In this document: positions 8,598-18,089 of the stretch, piece after piece
Layout of the letters: each line of letters begins with the position of its first letter
How positions within the stretch are numbered: position 1 is the stretch's first letter
NCBI RefSeq assembly: GCF_902859895.1
Contig: NZ_CADIKM010000002.1
Coordinates: 310,001 to 374,000 of the forward strand
DNA: 64,000 nucleotides
Direction of reading: 5' to 3'
Origin: Pararobbsia alpina
GTDB taxonomy: Bacteria; Pseudomonadota; Gammaproteobacteria; Burkholderiales; Burkholderiaceae
Translations under genes and position numbers: made by a program
The notes under the pieces: model-generated
What the model saw: only the letters and a program-made list of their open reading frames with translations
Database searches by the model: none
Told to the model about the DNA's origin: nothing

Positions 8598-9149
8598 ATG
8601 TTCGAAACGATTTCCGCCGCGCGCTGCCGACGTCGCGCGTTCTGGCGCATCGTGGTGGCGTCCATGATCGCACTCGTCGTGATGACCGTACCGCTGAACG
8701 CAAAGGCCTGCGCCGACCACGCAGGCGTGTCGCCCGAAACGCACCTCAATGTGCCGCCTGATCAGCCCTCATCCGGACTCCACGCCGAGACAAACACCTC
8801 ACGTTACGACCCCGCATACCGCAACGTCTTCGATCCCCCCGAACTCGAGGACAGCAGACGGTCGCCGCCACCCGTTCGCGCTCGATCGATCGACGAGAAC
8901 TCACCCAATCCCTTCGGCAAGCGATTCCCACCGCCCCGCGCCGCCGATCCTCGCGAGCAGCCCCTCCTCGACCATGCCAACCGGTCGATGTCGCGTTCGA
9001 TTTTCGAGATGCCCGGCCAGATGAGCGATACACAGCGCGACGACCCACGGCGCACCGGCCGCCTGGAGTGGACATCGCCCTTGCCATTGGCTCCCGACCC
9101 ACTCGGCAAGCGCCTGCGCGAACGTGATGGCGATCCCGATACGCATTGA
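8598..9149 (+). CDS. Hypothetical secreted Pro/Arg-rich protein
   Basis: A 183-residue protein, not recognised. An Arg-rich start is followed by a hydrophobic segment (IVVASMIALVVMTVPL) and ACA, consistent with a signal peptide. The rest is rich in Pro, Arg, Asp and Ser and looks disordered, with repeated NPFGKR or DPLGKR-like motifs at two places. The ATG at 8598 is preceded by a G-run. It lies alone between the sugar transporter and pxpBCA. Codon use looks like its neighbours, which supports a real gene, but no family was identified. Confidence 0.5.
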   Translation: MFETISAARCRRRAFWRIVVASMIALVVMTVPLNAKACADHAGVSPETHLNVPPDQPSSGLHAETNTSRYDPAYRNVFDPPELEDSRRSPPPVRARSIDENSPNPFGKRFPPPRAADPREQPLLDHANRSMSRSIFEMPGQMSDTQRDDPRRTGRLEWTSPLPLAPDPLGKRLRERDGDPDTH

Positions 9150-9245
9150 ACGCCCGCTGCGGCGGATTTGTTGGTAATGTGGAACGAATTGCCACCGGCT
9201 TCCCGGCCGCCGGACCGCATGCCGCCTTCCACCGACAAGCCAACG

Positions 9246-9905
9246 ATGACCGCGTTTGAAATCTTCGAGCTCGGCGACCATGCGCTGGTCGCCACCGCAG
9301 TAGACGCCATCTCGTTCGAGATACAACGACGCATCTGGCAGATCGCCGCGTGCGCCCGTCAATGGCCCGACGTCGAGGAAGCGATCCCGGGCATGAACAA
9401 TCTGACACTCCTGTTCGACCCCCTTGTGGCCGACCTGCCCCGCCTGCGCGCAGCACTCGATGCCGCATGCGCCGAGCCGGGCGGCCCCGTCGGCGACGAC
9501 CCCTACGCGACCCATGAAGTATCCGTGCGCTATGGCGGCCGCGACGGTCCCGACCTCGAAACCGTCGCGCGGCTGGCCGACATTCCCGTCGACGAAGTGA
9601 TCGAACGCCACTCCTGCGTCGAATACATCGTCTTCTTCATCGGCTTCCAGCCCGGCTTTGCCTACCTCGGGGGCCTCGATCCACGGCTTGCGACACCGCG
9701 CCACAAGGAACCCCGCCTCAAAGTACCCGCCGGCTCCGTGGGCATTGGTGGCAGCCAGACCGGCGTCTACCCGACCGAGTCGCCGGGCGGCTGGCAACTG
9801 ATTGGTCGCACCGCCGAAGTCCTGTTCGATCCCGCGCGAGCCGTACCTGCCCGCCTGTCCCCTGGCGATCGCGTGCGCTTTGTGCCGACCGGACCCAACC
9901 GATGA
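9246..9905 (+). CDS. pxpB: 5-oxoprolinase subunit PxpB
   Basis: From ATG at 9246 the product is 219 residues, close to the family length. It carries the KipI/allophanate-hydrolase subunit 1 signature: FQPGFAYLGGLDPRLATPR, KVPAGSVGIGG and PTESPGGWQLIGRT. PxpB, PxpC and PxpA together hydrolyse 5-oxoproline to glutamate with ATP. The stop overlaps the pxpC start by four bases. Upstream in-frame starts (9177, 9219) exist, and none has a clear ribosome site, so the exact start is uncertain. Confidence 0.88.
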   Translation: MTAFEIFELGDHALVATAVDAISFEIQRRIWQIAACARQWPDVEEAIPGMNNLTLLFDPLVADLPRLRAALDAACAEPGGPVGDDPYATHEVSVRYGGRDGPDLETVARLADIPVDEVIERHSCVEYIVFFIGFQPGFAYLGGLDPRLATPRHKEPRLKVPAGSVGIGGSQTGVYPTESPGGWQLIGRTAEVLFDPARAVPARLSPGDRVRFVPTGPNR

Positions 9906-10948
9906 CCGGCGCACTGATCGACGTACTGAAGGCCGGCGCACTGACTTCCGTGCAGGACCTCGGCCGCCACGGCTATCGCCACCTCGGCGTCGCCCTGGCA
10001 GGCGCACTCGACCCCCTCTCATTCGAGATCGCGAACCGCCTCGTCGGTAACCCTCCCGACGCCGCCGGACTCGAGATCACCATGGGCCCCGTGAGCCTGC
10101 GCTTCAACCAGCCCAGCCGAATCGCCATCACCGGCACCGACTTCAACACCTCCCTGGACCAGAGGAGTGTCTCCTCGTGGTGGAGCCTGCCCGTGCAGGC
10201 CGGCCAGATATTGACCCTGCGCGGGGCACGACGGGGCATGCGCGCCTATCTCGCCGTCGCCGGCGGCATCGACGTGCCTTCCCTGGTGGGTTCTCGCAGC
10301 ACCGACCTCAAAGCCTGCTTTGGCGGATTCGACGGCCGCGCCTTGCGCGACGGCGACCGCTTGCCCGTCGGTGCCGCCAAGTCCGCCGACCCCATGTTTG
10401 CCCCCGAAGCCTCCACCTTCGGCGTCAAGGCCCCCGCATGGAGCCGCTTCATCGAATTCGACTATCCCCGTCAGCCTCCCCAGTACGTCGGTACCCGCCC
10501 CGTCGGCCCGACGGTTGCCGTGCGCGTGCTGCGGGGCCGCGAATATCCCCAGTTCACCGATACATCCCAGGAATCCTTTTGGACCCATCACTGGAACATC
10601 ACCCCCAACAGTAACCGCGTCGGTTACCGACTATCCGGCCCTCAGCTCGAACGCGAAGCCACCCACGACCTGCCTTCCCATGCCGTGCTGCCCGGTACTA
10701 TCCAGGTCCCCCCGAGCGGCCAGCCCATCGTCCTGCTTGCCGATGCCCAGACCACCGGCGGATATCCTAAAATCGGCATGGTGATCACCGCCGACCTTTG
10801 GCGACTCGCCCAGGCCCGACTCGGCGGCGCGTTGCGTTTTGTCGAGTGCACCCAGGACGAGGCACGCGAGGCCCTGCGCGCAACCCAGCGCTACCTGACC
10901 CAGGTTGCCGCCGCACTCGAAATGAAACAACAGAGAGGAAAACAATGA
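9902..10948 (+). CDS. pxpC: 5-oxoprolinase subunit PxpC
   Basis: A 348-residue protein of the biotin-dependent carboxyltransferase-like (KipA/allophanate hydrolase subunit 2) family. Typical elements are [15 protein letters not shown] near the N-terminus, [21 protein letters not shown] and [15 protein letters not shown]. It is the partner of PxpB in ATP-dependent 5-oxoproline cleavage. Both ends overlap neighbouring genes by ATGA, so the three genes form a tightly coupled operon. Confidence 0.9.
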   Translation: MTGALIDVLKAGALTSVQDLGRHGYRHLGVALAGALDPLSFEIANRLVGNPPDAAGLEITMGPVSLRFNQPSRIAITGTDFNTSLDQRSVSSWWSLPVQAGQILTLRGARRGMRAYLAVAGGIDVPSLVGSRSTDLKACFGGFDGRALRDGDRLPVGAAKSADPMFAPEASTFGVKAPAWSRFIEFDYPRQPPQYVGTRPVGPTVAVRVLRGREYPQFTDTSQESFWTHHWNITPNSNRVGYRLSGPQLEREATHDLPSHAVLPGTIQVPPSGQPIVLLADAQTTGGYPKIGMVITADLWRLAQARLGGALRFVECTQDEAREALRATQRYLTQVAAALEMKQQRGKQ

Positions 10949-11706
10949 ACCTTCCCGGGCAGATCGACCTGAACGCCGACCTTGGCGAGGGCTGCGGCAG
11001 CGACGACGCCCTGCTCGACCTTGTGAGCTCCGCGAACATCGCGTGCGGCTGGCATGCCGGTGGCGCCGCCATCATGCGCACATGCGTGCGTGCCGCCGTT
11101 GAAAAAGGCGTGGCGATCGGTGCCCACCCGAGTTTTTACGACCCCGCGAACTTCGGACGCAAGGAGATGGACCTGCCGCCCGAAGAGATCTATGCCGGCG
11201 TCCTCTATCAGCTGGGTGCCCTGTCCGCGTTCGCCATCGCCGCGCGCGGGCGGGTTGCCCACCTGAAGCCCCACGGTGCCCTATACAACCAGGCCGCGCG
11301 CAGCGTACCGATGGCTGAAGCCATCGCTGCCGCCGTGCGCGATTTCGATCCATCGATTGCAGTCTTTGGCCTTGCCAATAGTCAGCTGATCGATGCGGCG
11401 AGGCGTGCGGGCCTGCTTGCGATCGAGGAAGCATTTGCTGATCGAGGTTATCGCAGCGATGGTTCCCTCGTGCCGCGTAGCGAGCCGGGTGCGCTGATCG
11501 ATGATGAGGACGCTGTTCTCGAGCGGAGTCTTGCGATGGTGCGAGAGCAGCGCGTGCGTGCCGTCAGTGGGGAGTGGGTGCCGTTGAAGGCACAGACCCT
11601 TTGCCTGCATGGCGATGGGCCCCATGCCCTTGCCTTTGCGCGGCGCATTCGTGCGCGCTTCGATGCGGAGGGCATTGAGGTGACGGCAATGAGAGTAGCG
11701 GCATGA
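10945..11706 (+). CDS. pxpA: 5-oxoprolinase subunit PxpA (LamB/YcsF family)
   Basis: A 253-residue product from ATG at 10945, which overlaps the pxpC stop. Family motifs are [45 protein letters not shown] and a C-terminal [11 protein letters not shown]. The gene end converges on the TraB/GumN gene with a 16-base gap. Function is well supported by family membership and by co-occurrence with PxpB and PxpC. Confidence 0.93.
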   Translation: MNLPGQIDLNADLGEGCGSDDALLDLVSSANIACGWHAGGAAIMRTCVRAAVEKGVAIGAHPSFYDPANFGRKEMDLPPEEIYAGVLYQLGALSAFAIAARGRVAHLKPHGALYNQAARSVPMAEAIAAAVRDFDPSIAVFGLANSQLIDAARRAGLLAIEEAFADRGYRSDGSLVPRSEPGALIDDEDAVLERSLAMVREQRVRAVSGEWVPLKAQTLCLHGDGPHALAFARRIRARFDAEGIEVTAMRVAA

Positions 11707-11722
11707 GTGCTTAGCGTAAAGC

Positions 11723-12799
11723 TCACCCCGGCTGCACCGTGAACCCGTTCTCCCGAAGCTTGGCCAGCACTCCGCGAGGCCCGCCGAGGTGCAGCACCCC
11801 CACCGCGACGAACAGAGGCCGATCAGGCAGACTGAGCTGTGCAATCCGGCGCGCGAAACGTCGGTTACGGCGGAACAGGATCTTCTCGTCGAGCGCATTC
11901 GAAAGCTCCGGTGACTGTGCAAGCCGCTGCGAGCGTGCCGTATTCCAGGCCGCCAGCCGGTCCGCGTCCCCGTCGCGCCAGAGCGCATGCAGCTGCCGCA
12001 TATCCGCCACGTTTTGCTGAGGCGTCTGTGAAAGATCCTGCGCCAGCATCTCCCACTGCTCCGCGCTGTTGAGCCCAGTAAATGCCCGCATCTGATCCGA
12101 CAACGTCTCCAGCCCGATGATCGGATCCTTCGTGTAGATGTTCTCCAGCTGCGCCTCCGTTCCGTATTCCGTCTGCAGTCCCGAGGCCAGCGAATCATAC
12201 GTTTCGATCAGCAAGGCCGCGAGCCACGGCCGCATCTTCTGGATTTCCGTCAGCGCCTCCGGGTTGTCCCGCAAGCGCCATTGCAGACGCTTCCATAGTT
12301 CGTCCGGCAACTGCTTCGGAAGACAAGGCTTTGCGCAAACCCCATAGCGCGTGACATCGTTTTGCGAGACCACCAGATCATCAGGCGACAACTCGAAGGC
12401 CAGCACCGCCGAACGTTTGAGCGCATCCAGAATGACCGGCCGGAACGGCAGGTTCATCGGATAGTCCGCCGGCATCGCCGCATGAAGTGTCCCCAGCACA
12501 TAGACCGTCCGGTTAGCCTTGCGCGCGATGTAAAACGGCAGATGAGGCGGAATCGACGCCGCCTGAGCCGGAGCCGTCGGGGCTGCCCGGGCCGCCGGGG
12601 CTGCCGGGACTGCCGGGACTGCCCGGGTCGCCGGAGCTGCCGGGGCCGCTGAAGCCGTCGGGGCCGTCGGCGCCGACTGGCCACCTGCGCCCGCCGGTGC
12701 ACACCATGCGCGCGGCACCAGCAACAACATCGGCAAAACAACCAGTGCGCACCCCGCCCCACCCCAGAGGCGCCGTGCGAAACCCGTCAGTCGATCCAT
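11723..12799 (-). CDS. TraB/GumN family protein
   Basis: A 358-residue product from ATG at 12799, which gives a normal signal peptide ending near AWCAPAG. A Pro/Ala-rich linker with many APA and AVPA repeats (about residues 40-85) precedes the domain. The domain shows the family GTLH motif (YVLGTLHAAMP) near its start and a GxxHLGG motif (FVAVGVLHLGGPRGV) near its end. The family resembles TIKI/EreA-type metal-dependent hydrolases. The role in bacteria is mostly uncharacterised. An earlier ATG at 12835 would add hydrophobic residues before the signal peptide and has no better ribosome site. Confidence 0.83.
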   Translation of the reverse strand: MDRLTGFARRLWGGAGCALVVLPMLLLVPRAWCAPAGAGGQSAPTAPTASAAPAAPATRAVPAVPAAPAARAAPTAPAQAASIPPHLPFYIARKANRTVYVLGTLHAAMPADYPMNLPFRPVILDALKRSAVLAFELSPDDLVVSQNDVTRYGVCAKPCLPKQLPDELWKRLQWRLRDNPEALTEIQKMRPWLAALLIETYDSLASGLQTEYGTEAQLENIYTKDPIIGLETLSDQMRAFTGLNSAEQWEMLAQDLSQTPQQNVADMRQLHALWRDGDADRLAAWNTARSQRLAQSPELSNALDEKILFRRNRRFARRIAQLSLPDRPLFVAVGVLHLGGPRGVLAKLRENGFTVQPG

Positions 12800-12846
12800 G
12801 CCGATAAGAAGCTCCAACACGATTGCCTGCACCATCGCGATCGCCG

Positions 12847-12868
12847 GGCGGTGAATGCATTCACCGCC
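12847..12868. promoter_or_regulatory. Perfect 22-bp palindrome between dppF-like and GumN genes
   Basis: GGCGGTGAATG is followed directly by its reverse complement CATTCACCGCC. It lies 12 bases after the stop of the dppF-like gene and about 48 bases before the GumN start. It could be a protein-binding operator for the GumN gene or a stem-loop at the end of the transporter message. No T-run follows on the minus strand, which argues against a simple terminator. Confidence 0.45.
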
Positions 12869-12879
12869 GCACAATTGTT

Positions 12880-13944
12880 CTAACCTTCAGTCTCCTCTGC
12901 GCGATGACAGGCAACCTGCCGGCCATCCACCTCGCGCAACTCGGGAATGTCCCGCCGACACCGTTCGATCGCCATCGGGCAGCGGGGGTGGAAACAGCAG
13001 CCAGACGGCGGACTCAGCGGCGACGGCAATTCCCCCGATAGTCTAACTTGGAGCCGCCGGTCTGACGCACGTAAAGCAGGCGTTGCCGACAAGAGCGAAC
13101 GCGTGTAGGGATGGCGCGGGCGACCCAGCACCCGTCCCTTGTCTCCAAGCTCCACCACCCCGCCGAAATACATCACCAGCACCTCATCAGCAATATGCTC
13201 GACCACCGACAGATTGTGCGAGATGAACACGAAGCTGACTCCGAAGCGCTGTTGGAGATCCATGAACAGATTGAGGATCTGCGCCTGAATCGAAACATCG
13301 AGCGCCGACACCGGCTCGTCCGCCACAACGATCCCCGGATCCACGATCATCGCGCGCGCGATCGCGACACGCTGGCGCTGGCCGCCCGAGAACATATGCG
13401 GATAGCGGCGCGCATGCTCAGGACGCAAGCCCACCACGGTCATCGCCTCCGCGACCTTCGCCGCGCGCTCGGCACGCCCCAGTGACGTATTGATCGCGAG
13501 GGGCTCGTCGAGCGTTTGGGCGATCGTCTTGCGCGGGTTCAGCGACGCGAACGGATTCTGGAAGACCATCTGCACACGCCGGCGCAGTTCCGGCGGTACA
13601 TCCGCGCCAAAGCGCGTGACAGGCACACCATCGATCGTGAGCCGGCCCGCACTCGGTGTCTCGATCATCGTGAGCTGGCGCGCGAGCGTCGACTTGCCGC
13701 TGCCCGATTCGCCGACCACCGCCAGTGTCCTGCCCTGCGCGAGCGAGAACGACACACCGTTCAAGGCATTGACCTGCGCATGACCGAACAGCCCCCGGCG
13801 TATCGGGTAGTGCTTGCTCAAGCGCTCGGCGACAAGGACCGGCACGGTGTCACCGGCCTCGGCCTTGCCGAGCGCGTCATCGCTTCCGGGCAAACCGCCC
13901 GGTGCGGGCCCCCGCAGCATCCCGTCGTCGGTCGGCGTCGTCAT
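12880..13944 (-). CDS. dppF: Peptide ABC transporter ATPase (DppF/OppF type)
   Basis: A 354-residue ABC ATPase with Walker [10 protein letters not shown], signature [14 protein letters not shown] and Walker [15 protein letters not shown]. The C-terminal oligopeptide/dipeptide extension has two Cys-containing motifs ([12 protein letters not shown]), typical of this subfamily. The ATG at 13944 overlaps the stop of the preceding ATPase gene. It is the last gene of a B-C-D-F operon. The N-terminal 45 residues before the ATPase are longer than usual. Confidence 0.9.
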   Translation of the reverse strand: MTTPTDDGMLRGPAPGGLPGSDDALGKAEAGDTVPVLVAERLSKHYPIRRGLFGHAQVNALNGVSFSLAQGRTLAVVGESGSGKSTLARQLTMIETPSAGRLTIDGVPVTRFGADVPPELRRRVQMVFQNPFASLNPRKTIAQTLDEPLAINTSLGRAERAAKVAEAMTVVGLRPEHARRYPHMFSGGQRQRVAIARAMIVDPGIVVADEPVSALDVSIQAQILNLFMDLQQRFGVSFVFISHNLSVVEHIADEVLVMYFGGVVELGDKGRVLGRPRHPYTRSLLSATPALRASDRRLQVRLSGELPSPLSPPSGCCFHPRCPMAIERCRRDIPELREVDGRQVACHRAEETEG

Positions 13945-15005
13945 GCGGGCGACCCCCCTGCCGTGTTGAGCGGCTTGATGCAACGCACGGTTCCGGGCGA
14001 TGCATGCGGCATATGAGACACAGGTGACACAGGTGACACAGGTGACACAGGTGACACAGGTGACACAGGTGACACAGGTGACGCGGCCAGTTCGACCGGC
14101 AAGAGCGCCGGTCGTGCCACACGGCACGCGTCGACCGCATAGGCGCAGCGCGGCTCGAAGAGGCAGCCCGCCGGCCGGTCGTCGCGGCCCGGCACGACCC
14201 CCGGCAGCGCCGCAAGGCGCCGTGCGCCAAGATTGTTTTCGGGGATCGCCTTGAGCAACGCCTCCGTGTAGGGATGATGCGGCGTCTCGAAAAGCCCCGG
14301 TACCGCCCCCGTCTCGATGATCTCGCCCGCATACATCACCGCGACGCGCTGTGCGACCTCCGAGACCACCGCCAGATCATGCGAGATCAGGATGAGCGCC
14401 ATGCCGCGCTCCTGCTGGAGCCGCAACAGCAGCCGCATGATCTGCGCCTGGATCGTCACGTCGAGGGCCGTGGTCGGTTCATCCGCGATCAAGAGCTTCG
14501 GATCGCAGGCGATCGCCATCGCGATCATCACACGCTGGTTCATGCCGCCCGACAATTGGTGCGGATAGGCATCGAGACGCGCCTTCGCCGCCGGTATCTC
14601 GACCTGTTCGAACAGCTCGACCACACGCGCACGCAAGGCCGCGCCACGCAGGCCCCGATGCTGCTTGAGCACTTCCGCCACCTGGAAGCCGACCGTATAA
14701 CTCGGGTTCAGACTCGTGAGCGCATCCTGGAACACCATCGACATGTCCTTGCCGATGATGCGCCTGCGTTCACGTGCGCTCGCCGCCAGCAGGTCGATGC
14801 CGTCGAAACGGATCTCGTCCGCGCGGACCTTGCCCGGCGCATCGACCAGGCCCATCACCGCGAGCATCGTCACACTCTTGCCCGAGCCCGACTCGCCGAC
14901 GATGCCCACCACCTCCCCGGGCGCGACCGACAGATCGATCCGGTCGACTGCCGGCAGGCCGTCGAAATCGACCGTGAGGTTGCGGATGCGGAGCAGGTCG
15001 GTCAT
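13941..15005 (-). CDS. dppD: Peptide ABC transporter ATPase (DppD/OppD type) with SPV repeat tail
   Basis: A 354-residue ABC ATPase with Walker [10 protein letters not shown], signature [28 protein letters not shown] and the oligopeptide-transporter C-terminal motif ([12 protein letters not shown]). After this the protein carries an unusual tail of seven Ser-Pro-Val units encoded by a 9-bp tandem repeat, then about 25 residues. The repeat is in frame and does not break the gene. It starts one base after the stop of dppC and overlaps dppF by four bases. Confidence 0.9.
   Translation of the reverse strand: MTDLLRIRNLTVDFDGLPAVDRIDLSVAPGEVVGIVGESGSGKSVTMLAVMGLVDAPGKVRADEIRFDGIDLLAASARERRRIIGKDMSMVFQDALTSLNPSYTVGFQVAEVLKQHRGLRGAALRARVVELFEQVEIPAAKARLDAYPHQLSGGMNQRVMIAMAIACDPKLLIADEPTTALDVTIQAQIMRLLLRLQQERGMALILISHDLAVVSEVAQRVAVMYAGEIIETGAVPGLFETPHHPYTEALLKAIPENNLGARRLAALPGVVPGRDDRPAGCLFEPRCAYAVDACRVARPALLPVELAASPVSPVSPVSPVSPVSPVSPVSHMPHASPGTVRCIKPLNTAGGSPA
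14021..14083. repeat. Tandem repeat, seven copies of 9 bp
   Basis: CAGGTGACA is repeated seven times without interruption (the last copy ends in CG). Its length is a multiple of three, so copy-number change would add or remove Ser-Pro-Val units in the dppD-like protein without a frameshift. Confidence 0.95.
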
Positions 15006-15923
15006 CTAGCGGATCCGTTTGAGCTTCGGGTCGAGCGCATCACGCAGACCGTCGCCGAACACATTGATCGCGAGCACCGTCACGAGAATCGCCGCACCCG
15101 GCATCGTGACGATCCACCACGCGCTGTCGAGATAGTCGCGCGCCGAGGCCAGCATCGCACCCCATTCCGCATGCGGCGGCTGGACACCCAGGCCGAGGAA
15201 GCCGAGCGCCGCCGCATCGAGGATCGCTGACGAGAAGCCGAGCGTCGCCTGGACGATCAGCGGTGCCGTACAGTTCGGCAATACCTGCGAGACCATCAGG
15301 CGCAAGGTGCCCGCGCCTGCTACCCGCGAAGCGCTCACATAGTCCTTCTGCAGTTCCCCGAGGGCCGATGCGCGGCTCAGCCGCACATAACCGGGCAGCG
15401 CCGTGATCGCAATCGCGAACATGGTGTTCGTGAGCCCCGGCCCGAGTACCGCGACAATCGCGACGGCCAGCAATAGCGAAGGCAGCGCGAGCAGCACGTC
15501 CATCACGCGCATGATCGCCGTATCGACGAGACCCGGAAAGAACGAGGCCACCAGACCGAGCGCGATACCCGGGATCAAAGCGAGCAACACCGAAACCAGC
15601 CCGATCGAGAACGATACGCGCGCACCGTAGATCAGCCGCGAAAGAATGTCGCGGCCCGCCTCGTCGGTGCCGAGCACAAAGCGCCAGTGACCGCCGTCGA
15701 GCCATGCGGGCGGCGTCTTGATCGAATCGCGGAACTGCTCGATCGGACTGTGCGGCGCGAGCAGCGGCGCGCACAACGCGACCAGCACGAGCAGCAGGAA
15801 CAGGCCGCCGGCCAGCACCGCGCCGCGATGCGCGGCGAACTGGCGCCAGAACTCGCGGCCCGCGAGCAGGCGGCTGTCGCCGGTCGGCGGCGGTTCGAAT
15901 GCCTGGTTGGACAGATCGGCCAT
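15006..15923 (-). CDS. dppC: Peptide ABC transporter permease (DppC type)
   Basis: A 305-residue membrane protein from ATG at 15923. It has the DppC/OppC N-terminal helix, the GTDEAGRDILSRLIYG motif, a multi-helix permease domain, the EAA-like loop (LGELQKDYVSASRVAGA) and FLGLGVQPPHAEWG, all typical of dipeptide-class permeases. It is five bases from dppB. The substrate could be a dipeptide, a longer peptide, a D-amino acid peptide or nickel; motifs are closest to the dipeptide group. Confidence 0.9.
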   Translation of the reverse strand: MADLSNQAFEPPPTGDSRLLAGREFWRQFAAHRGAVLAGGLFLLLVLVALCAPLLAPHSPIEQFRDSIKTPPAWLDGGHWRFVLGTDEAGRDILSRLIYGARVSFSIGLVSVLLALIPGIALGLVASFFPGLVDTAIMRVMDVLLALPSLLLAVAIVAVLGPGLTNTMFAIAITALPGYVRLSRASALGELQKDYVSASRVAGAGTLRLMVSQVLPNCTAPLIVQATLGFSSAILDAAALGFLGLGVQPPHAEWGAMLASARDYLDSAWWIVTMPGAAILVTVLAINVFGDGLRDALDPKLKRIR

Positions 15924-15928
15924 CGTCG

Positions 15929-16939
15929 CTACCTCGTATGCCGGATACGCGGGTTCAGCAGGCCATAGGCCAGATCCACGCAGAAGTTGACGGCGATCAC
16001 GAGCAGCGCGATCAGCAGGATCGCACCCTGTACGACCGGATAGTCGCGCCGGCCGACCGCATCGATCAGCCACTTGCCGATGCCGGGCCACGAGAATGTT
16101 GTCTCGGTCAGCACGGCCCCTGCGAGCAGCAGGCTGACCTGCAGCCCGATCGCCGTGACGACGGGGATCAGCGCATTGCGCAGCGCATGCACGACCACCA
16201 CGCGCAGCGGCGCGAGGCCCTTGGCGCGTGCGGTGCGGATATAGTCTTCTCGCAGCACCTCGAGCATCGACGAACGCGTCATCCGCGCGATCACCGCGAG
16301 CGGGATCGTGCCGAGCACGATCATCGGCAGCACGAGATGGCTGAGCGCCGAGCGAAACGCGCCAGGTTCGGTCGAGAGCAAGGAATCGACCAGCATGAAG
16401 CCCGTCACCGAGGGCACATCGTATTCGACGGCGATGCGGCCCGAGACCGGCGTCCACCCGAGCCCGACCGAAAAGAACATGATGAGAATCAGGCCCCACC
16501 AGAAGATCGGCATCGAATAACCGGCCAGCGCGGTGCCCATCACGCCGTGATCGAGCGCCGTACCCCGCCTCAGAGCCGCGACGACGCCGGCCGGTACCCC
16601 GATCACGAGCGCGAACAGCAGCGCGCAGACGGACAATTCGACCGTCGCCGGAAAGCGCGTAAGGAATTCCTGCATGACACTCGTGTTCGACACGAGCGAG
16701 ACGCCGAGGTCGCCGCGTACCGCGTGCGACAGGTAGCGCCAGTACTGGAGCGGCAGGGGCTGATCGAGCCCGAGCCGGTGCAGCGCTTGCGCATGTTCGG
16801 CGGCGGACATGCCGCGCTCACCCATCATCACCTCGACCGGATCGCCAGGGATCAGGTGAACCAGAAGAAACACCAGCATCGTGATGCCGATGAAGGTCGG
16901 TACCACCGTGAGCAGCCGTGCGAGGATAAAACGGATCAT
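15929..16939 (-). CDS. dppB: Peptide ABC transporter permease (DppB type)
   Basis: A 336-residue membrane protein from ATG at 16939. Typical features are an N-terminal helix (ILARLLTVVPTFIGITML), HLIPGDPVEVMMG, SMPIFWWGLI and the EAA loop (REDYIRTARAKGL). The start codon overlaps the stop of a 46-codon ORF. No periplasmic binding-protein gene adjoins the operon, so the transporter must use one encoded elsewhere. Confidence 0.9.
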   Translation of the reverse strand: MIRFILARLLTVVPTFIGITMLVFLLVHLIPGDPVEVMMGERGMSAAEHAQALHRLGLDQPLPLQYWRYLSHAVRGDLGVSLVSNTSVMQEFLTRFPATVELSVCALLFALVIGVPAGVVAALRRGTALDHGVMGTALAGYSMPIFWWGLILIMFFSVGLGWTPVSGRIAVEYDVPSVTGFMLVDSLLSTEPGAFRSALSHLVLPMIVLGTIPLAVIARMTRSSMLEVLREDYIRTARAKGLAPLRVVVVHALRNALIPVVTAIGLQVSLLLAGAVLTETTFSWPGIGKWLIDAVGRRDYPVVQGAILLIALLVIAVNFCVDLAYGLLNPRIRHTR

Positions 16940-17076
16940 CGCGGGTCGAGCCGGACAGCGTGTGCAGGCCACGCATCGGAGCCGACGGAGGATCCGGCAT
17001 CGAATGAGCGCGCAGCCAGGTTCGCCTGGCGGATCGTCAGATGCACGACCATACGGTCACGCTCATCGAAGTACAT
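16936..17076 (-). CDS. Unrecognised 46-residue ORF coupled to dppB
   Basis: A short ORF starts with ATG at 17076 after a strong GGGAGGA ribosome site and ends in a TGA that overlaps the dppB start (ATGA). It reads MYFDERDRMVVHLTIRQAN at the N-terminus; the rest is Ala/Ser/Asp-rich. It begins 15 bases after the metF stop. The good ribosome site and the overlap suggest it is translated, either as a small protein or as a leader that couples dppB translation. It could also be a remnant of a larger gene. No family was recognised. Confidence 0.5.
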   Translation of the reverse strand: MYFDERDRMVVHLTIRQANLAARSFDAGSSVGSDAWPAHAVRLDPR

Positions 17077-17090
17077 CGCGTCCTCCCGGA

Positions 17091-17921
17091 TCAGAGTGCC
17101 AGCCGTTCACAGATCGTGCGGCTCGCGCTCGCGGTATTCAGTGTATAGAAATGAAGGCCCGGTACACCACGTTCGAGCAGGCGCCGGCACAGATCGGTGA
17201 CGACATCGGCGCCGAATGCCCGGATCGACTCGCGGTCGTCGCCGTAGCTTTCGAGGCGCTTCGCGATCCAGCGCGGTACTTCGGCACCGCACATGTCGGA
17301 GAAGCGCATGAGCTGCGAGAAGTTCGTGATCGGCATGATGCCCGGCGTGATCGGCACCTCGACACCGAGCTTGCGGACATCGTCGACAAAACGGAAGTAC
17401 GCATCCGCATTGAAGAAATACTGCGTGATCGCCGAGTCTGCGCCGACCTTGACCTTATGCGCGAACGCTTCGAGATCGTGCCTCGGTGAACGCGCCTGTG
17501 GGTGGTATTCGGGATAGGCCGCGACTTCGATGTGGAACCAGTTGCCCGTCTCCGCGCGGATGAATTCGATCAAGTCCGAGGCGTGGCGAAACTCGCCCAT
17601 CTCGCCCATGCCCGAGGGCATGTCGCCGCGCAGTGCGACGATGTGGCGGATCTGGTTCTCGCGGTAGTGCTCGAGGATCTGGCGGATGCTTTCGCGTGAG
17701 GCGCCGATGCACGACAGGTGCGGCGCGGCCTCGAGGCCGTCCCGCTTCATCTCGACGACGAGATCGAGCGTGCCCTGCTGGGTCGTGCCGCCCGCACCGA
17801 AGGTGACCGAAACGAACTTCGGCTTGAGCGTGGCGAGCTGTGCGCGCGTGGCGCGCAACTTGTCGAGACCATCGGCGGTCTTCGGCGGGAAAAATTCAAA
17901 AGAGAGTTCGGTTGCAGCCAT
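17091..17921 (-). CDS. metF: Methylenetetrahydrofolate reductase
   Basis: A 276-residue FAD enzyme that reduces 5,10-methylene-THF to 5-methyl-THF for methionine synthesis. The N-terminal LSFEFFPPKT contains the catalytic Glu, followed by FVSVTFGAGGTT, HIVALRGDMP and the PITPGIMPITNF motif. Length is normal. ATG at 17921 is chosen because the upstream in-frame extension is Pro/Thr-rich and not conserved. It lies downstream of ahcY and the holin-family gene, an order common in Burkholderiales. Confidence 0.95.
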   Translation of the reverse strand: MAATELSFEFFPPKTADGLDKLRATRAQLATLKPKFVSVTFGAGGTTQQGTLDLVVEMKRDGLEAAPHLSCIGASRESIRQILEHYRENQIRHIVALRGDMPSGMGEMGEFRHASDLIEFIRAETGNWFHIEVAAYPEYHPQARSPRHDLEAFAHKVKVGADSAITQYFFNADAYFRFVDDVRKLGVEVPITPGIMPITNFSQLMRFSDMCGAEVPRWIAKRLESYGDDRESIRAFGADVVTDLCRRLLERGVPGLHFYTLNTASASRTICERLAL

Positions 17922-18089
17922 GGGGTCTCGGTCGGGTCCCGGTTGGGGCCGCGTTTGTGTGGGCGTCGGCGCTTGCGTACGCATGAAGGTACGCGCTCGC
18001 GTTCGCGGCGGACCCTCGACGGGGTCCTCGATTGCGCTTCTTGCTTACGCTTTCCGGTTGCGACTTCTAAGTCGTGCTTCCGAGTCTTT

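Noticed and set aside
14021-14083. Possible CRISPR array
   Set aside because: The unit is only 9 bp, contiguous and without spacers, inside a coding region.
15899-17200. Plus-strand frame opposite dppB and dppC
   Set aside because: Permease motifs and overlaps are all on the minus strand.
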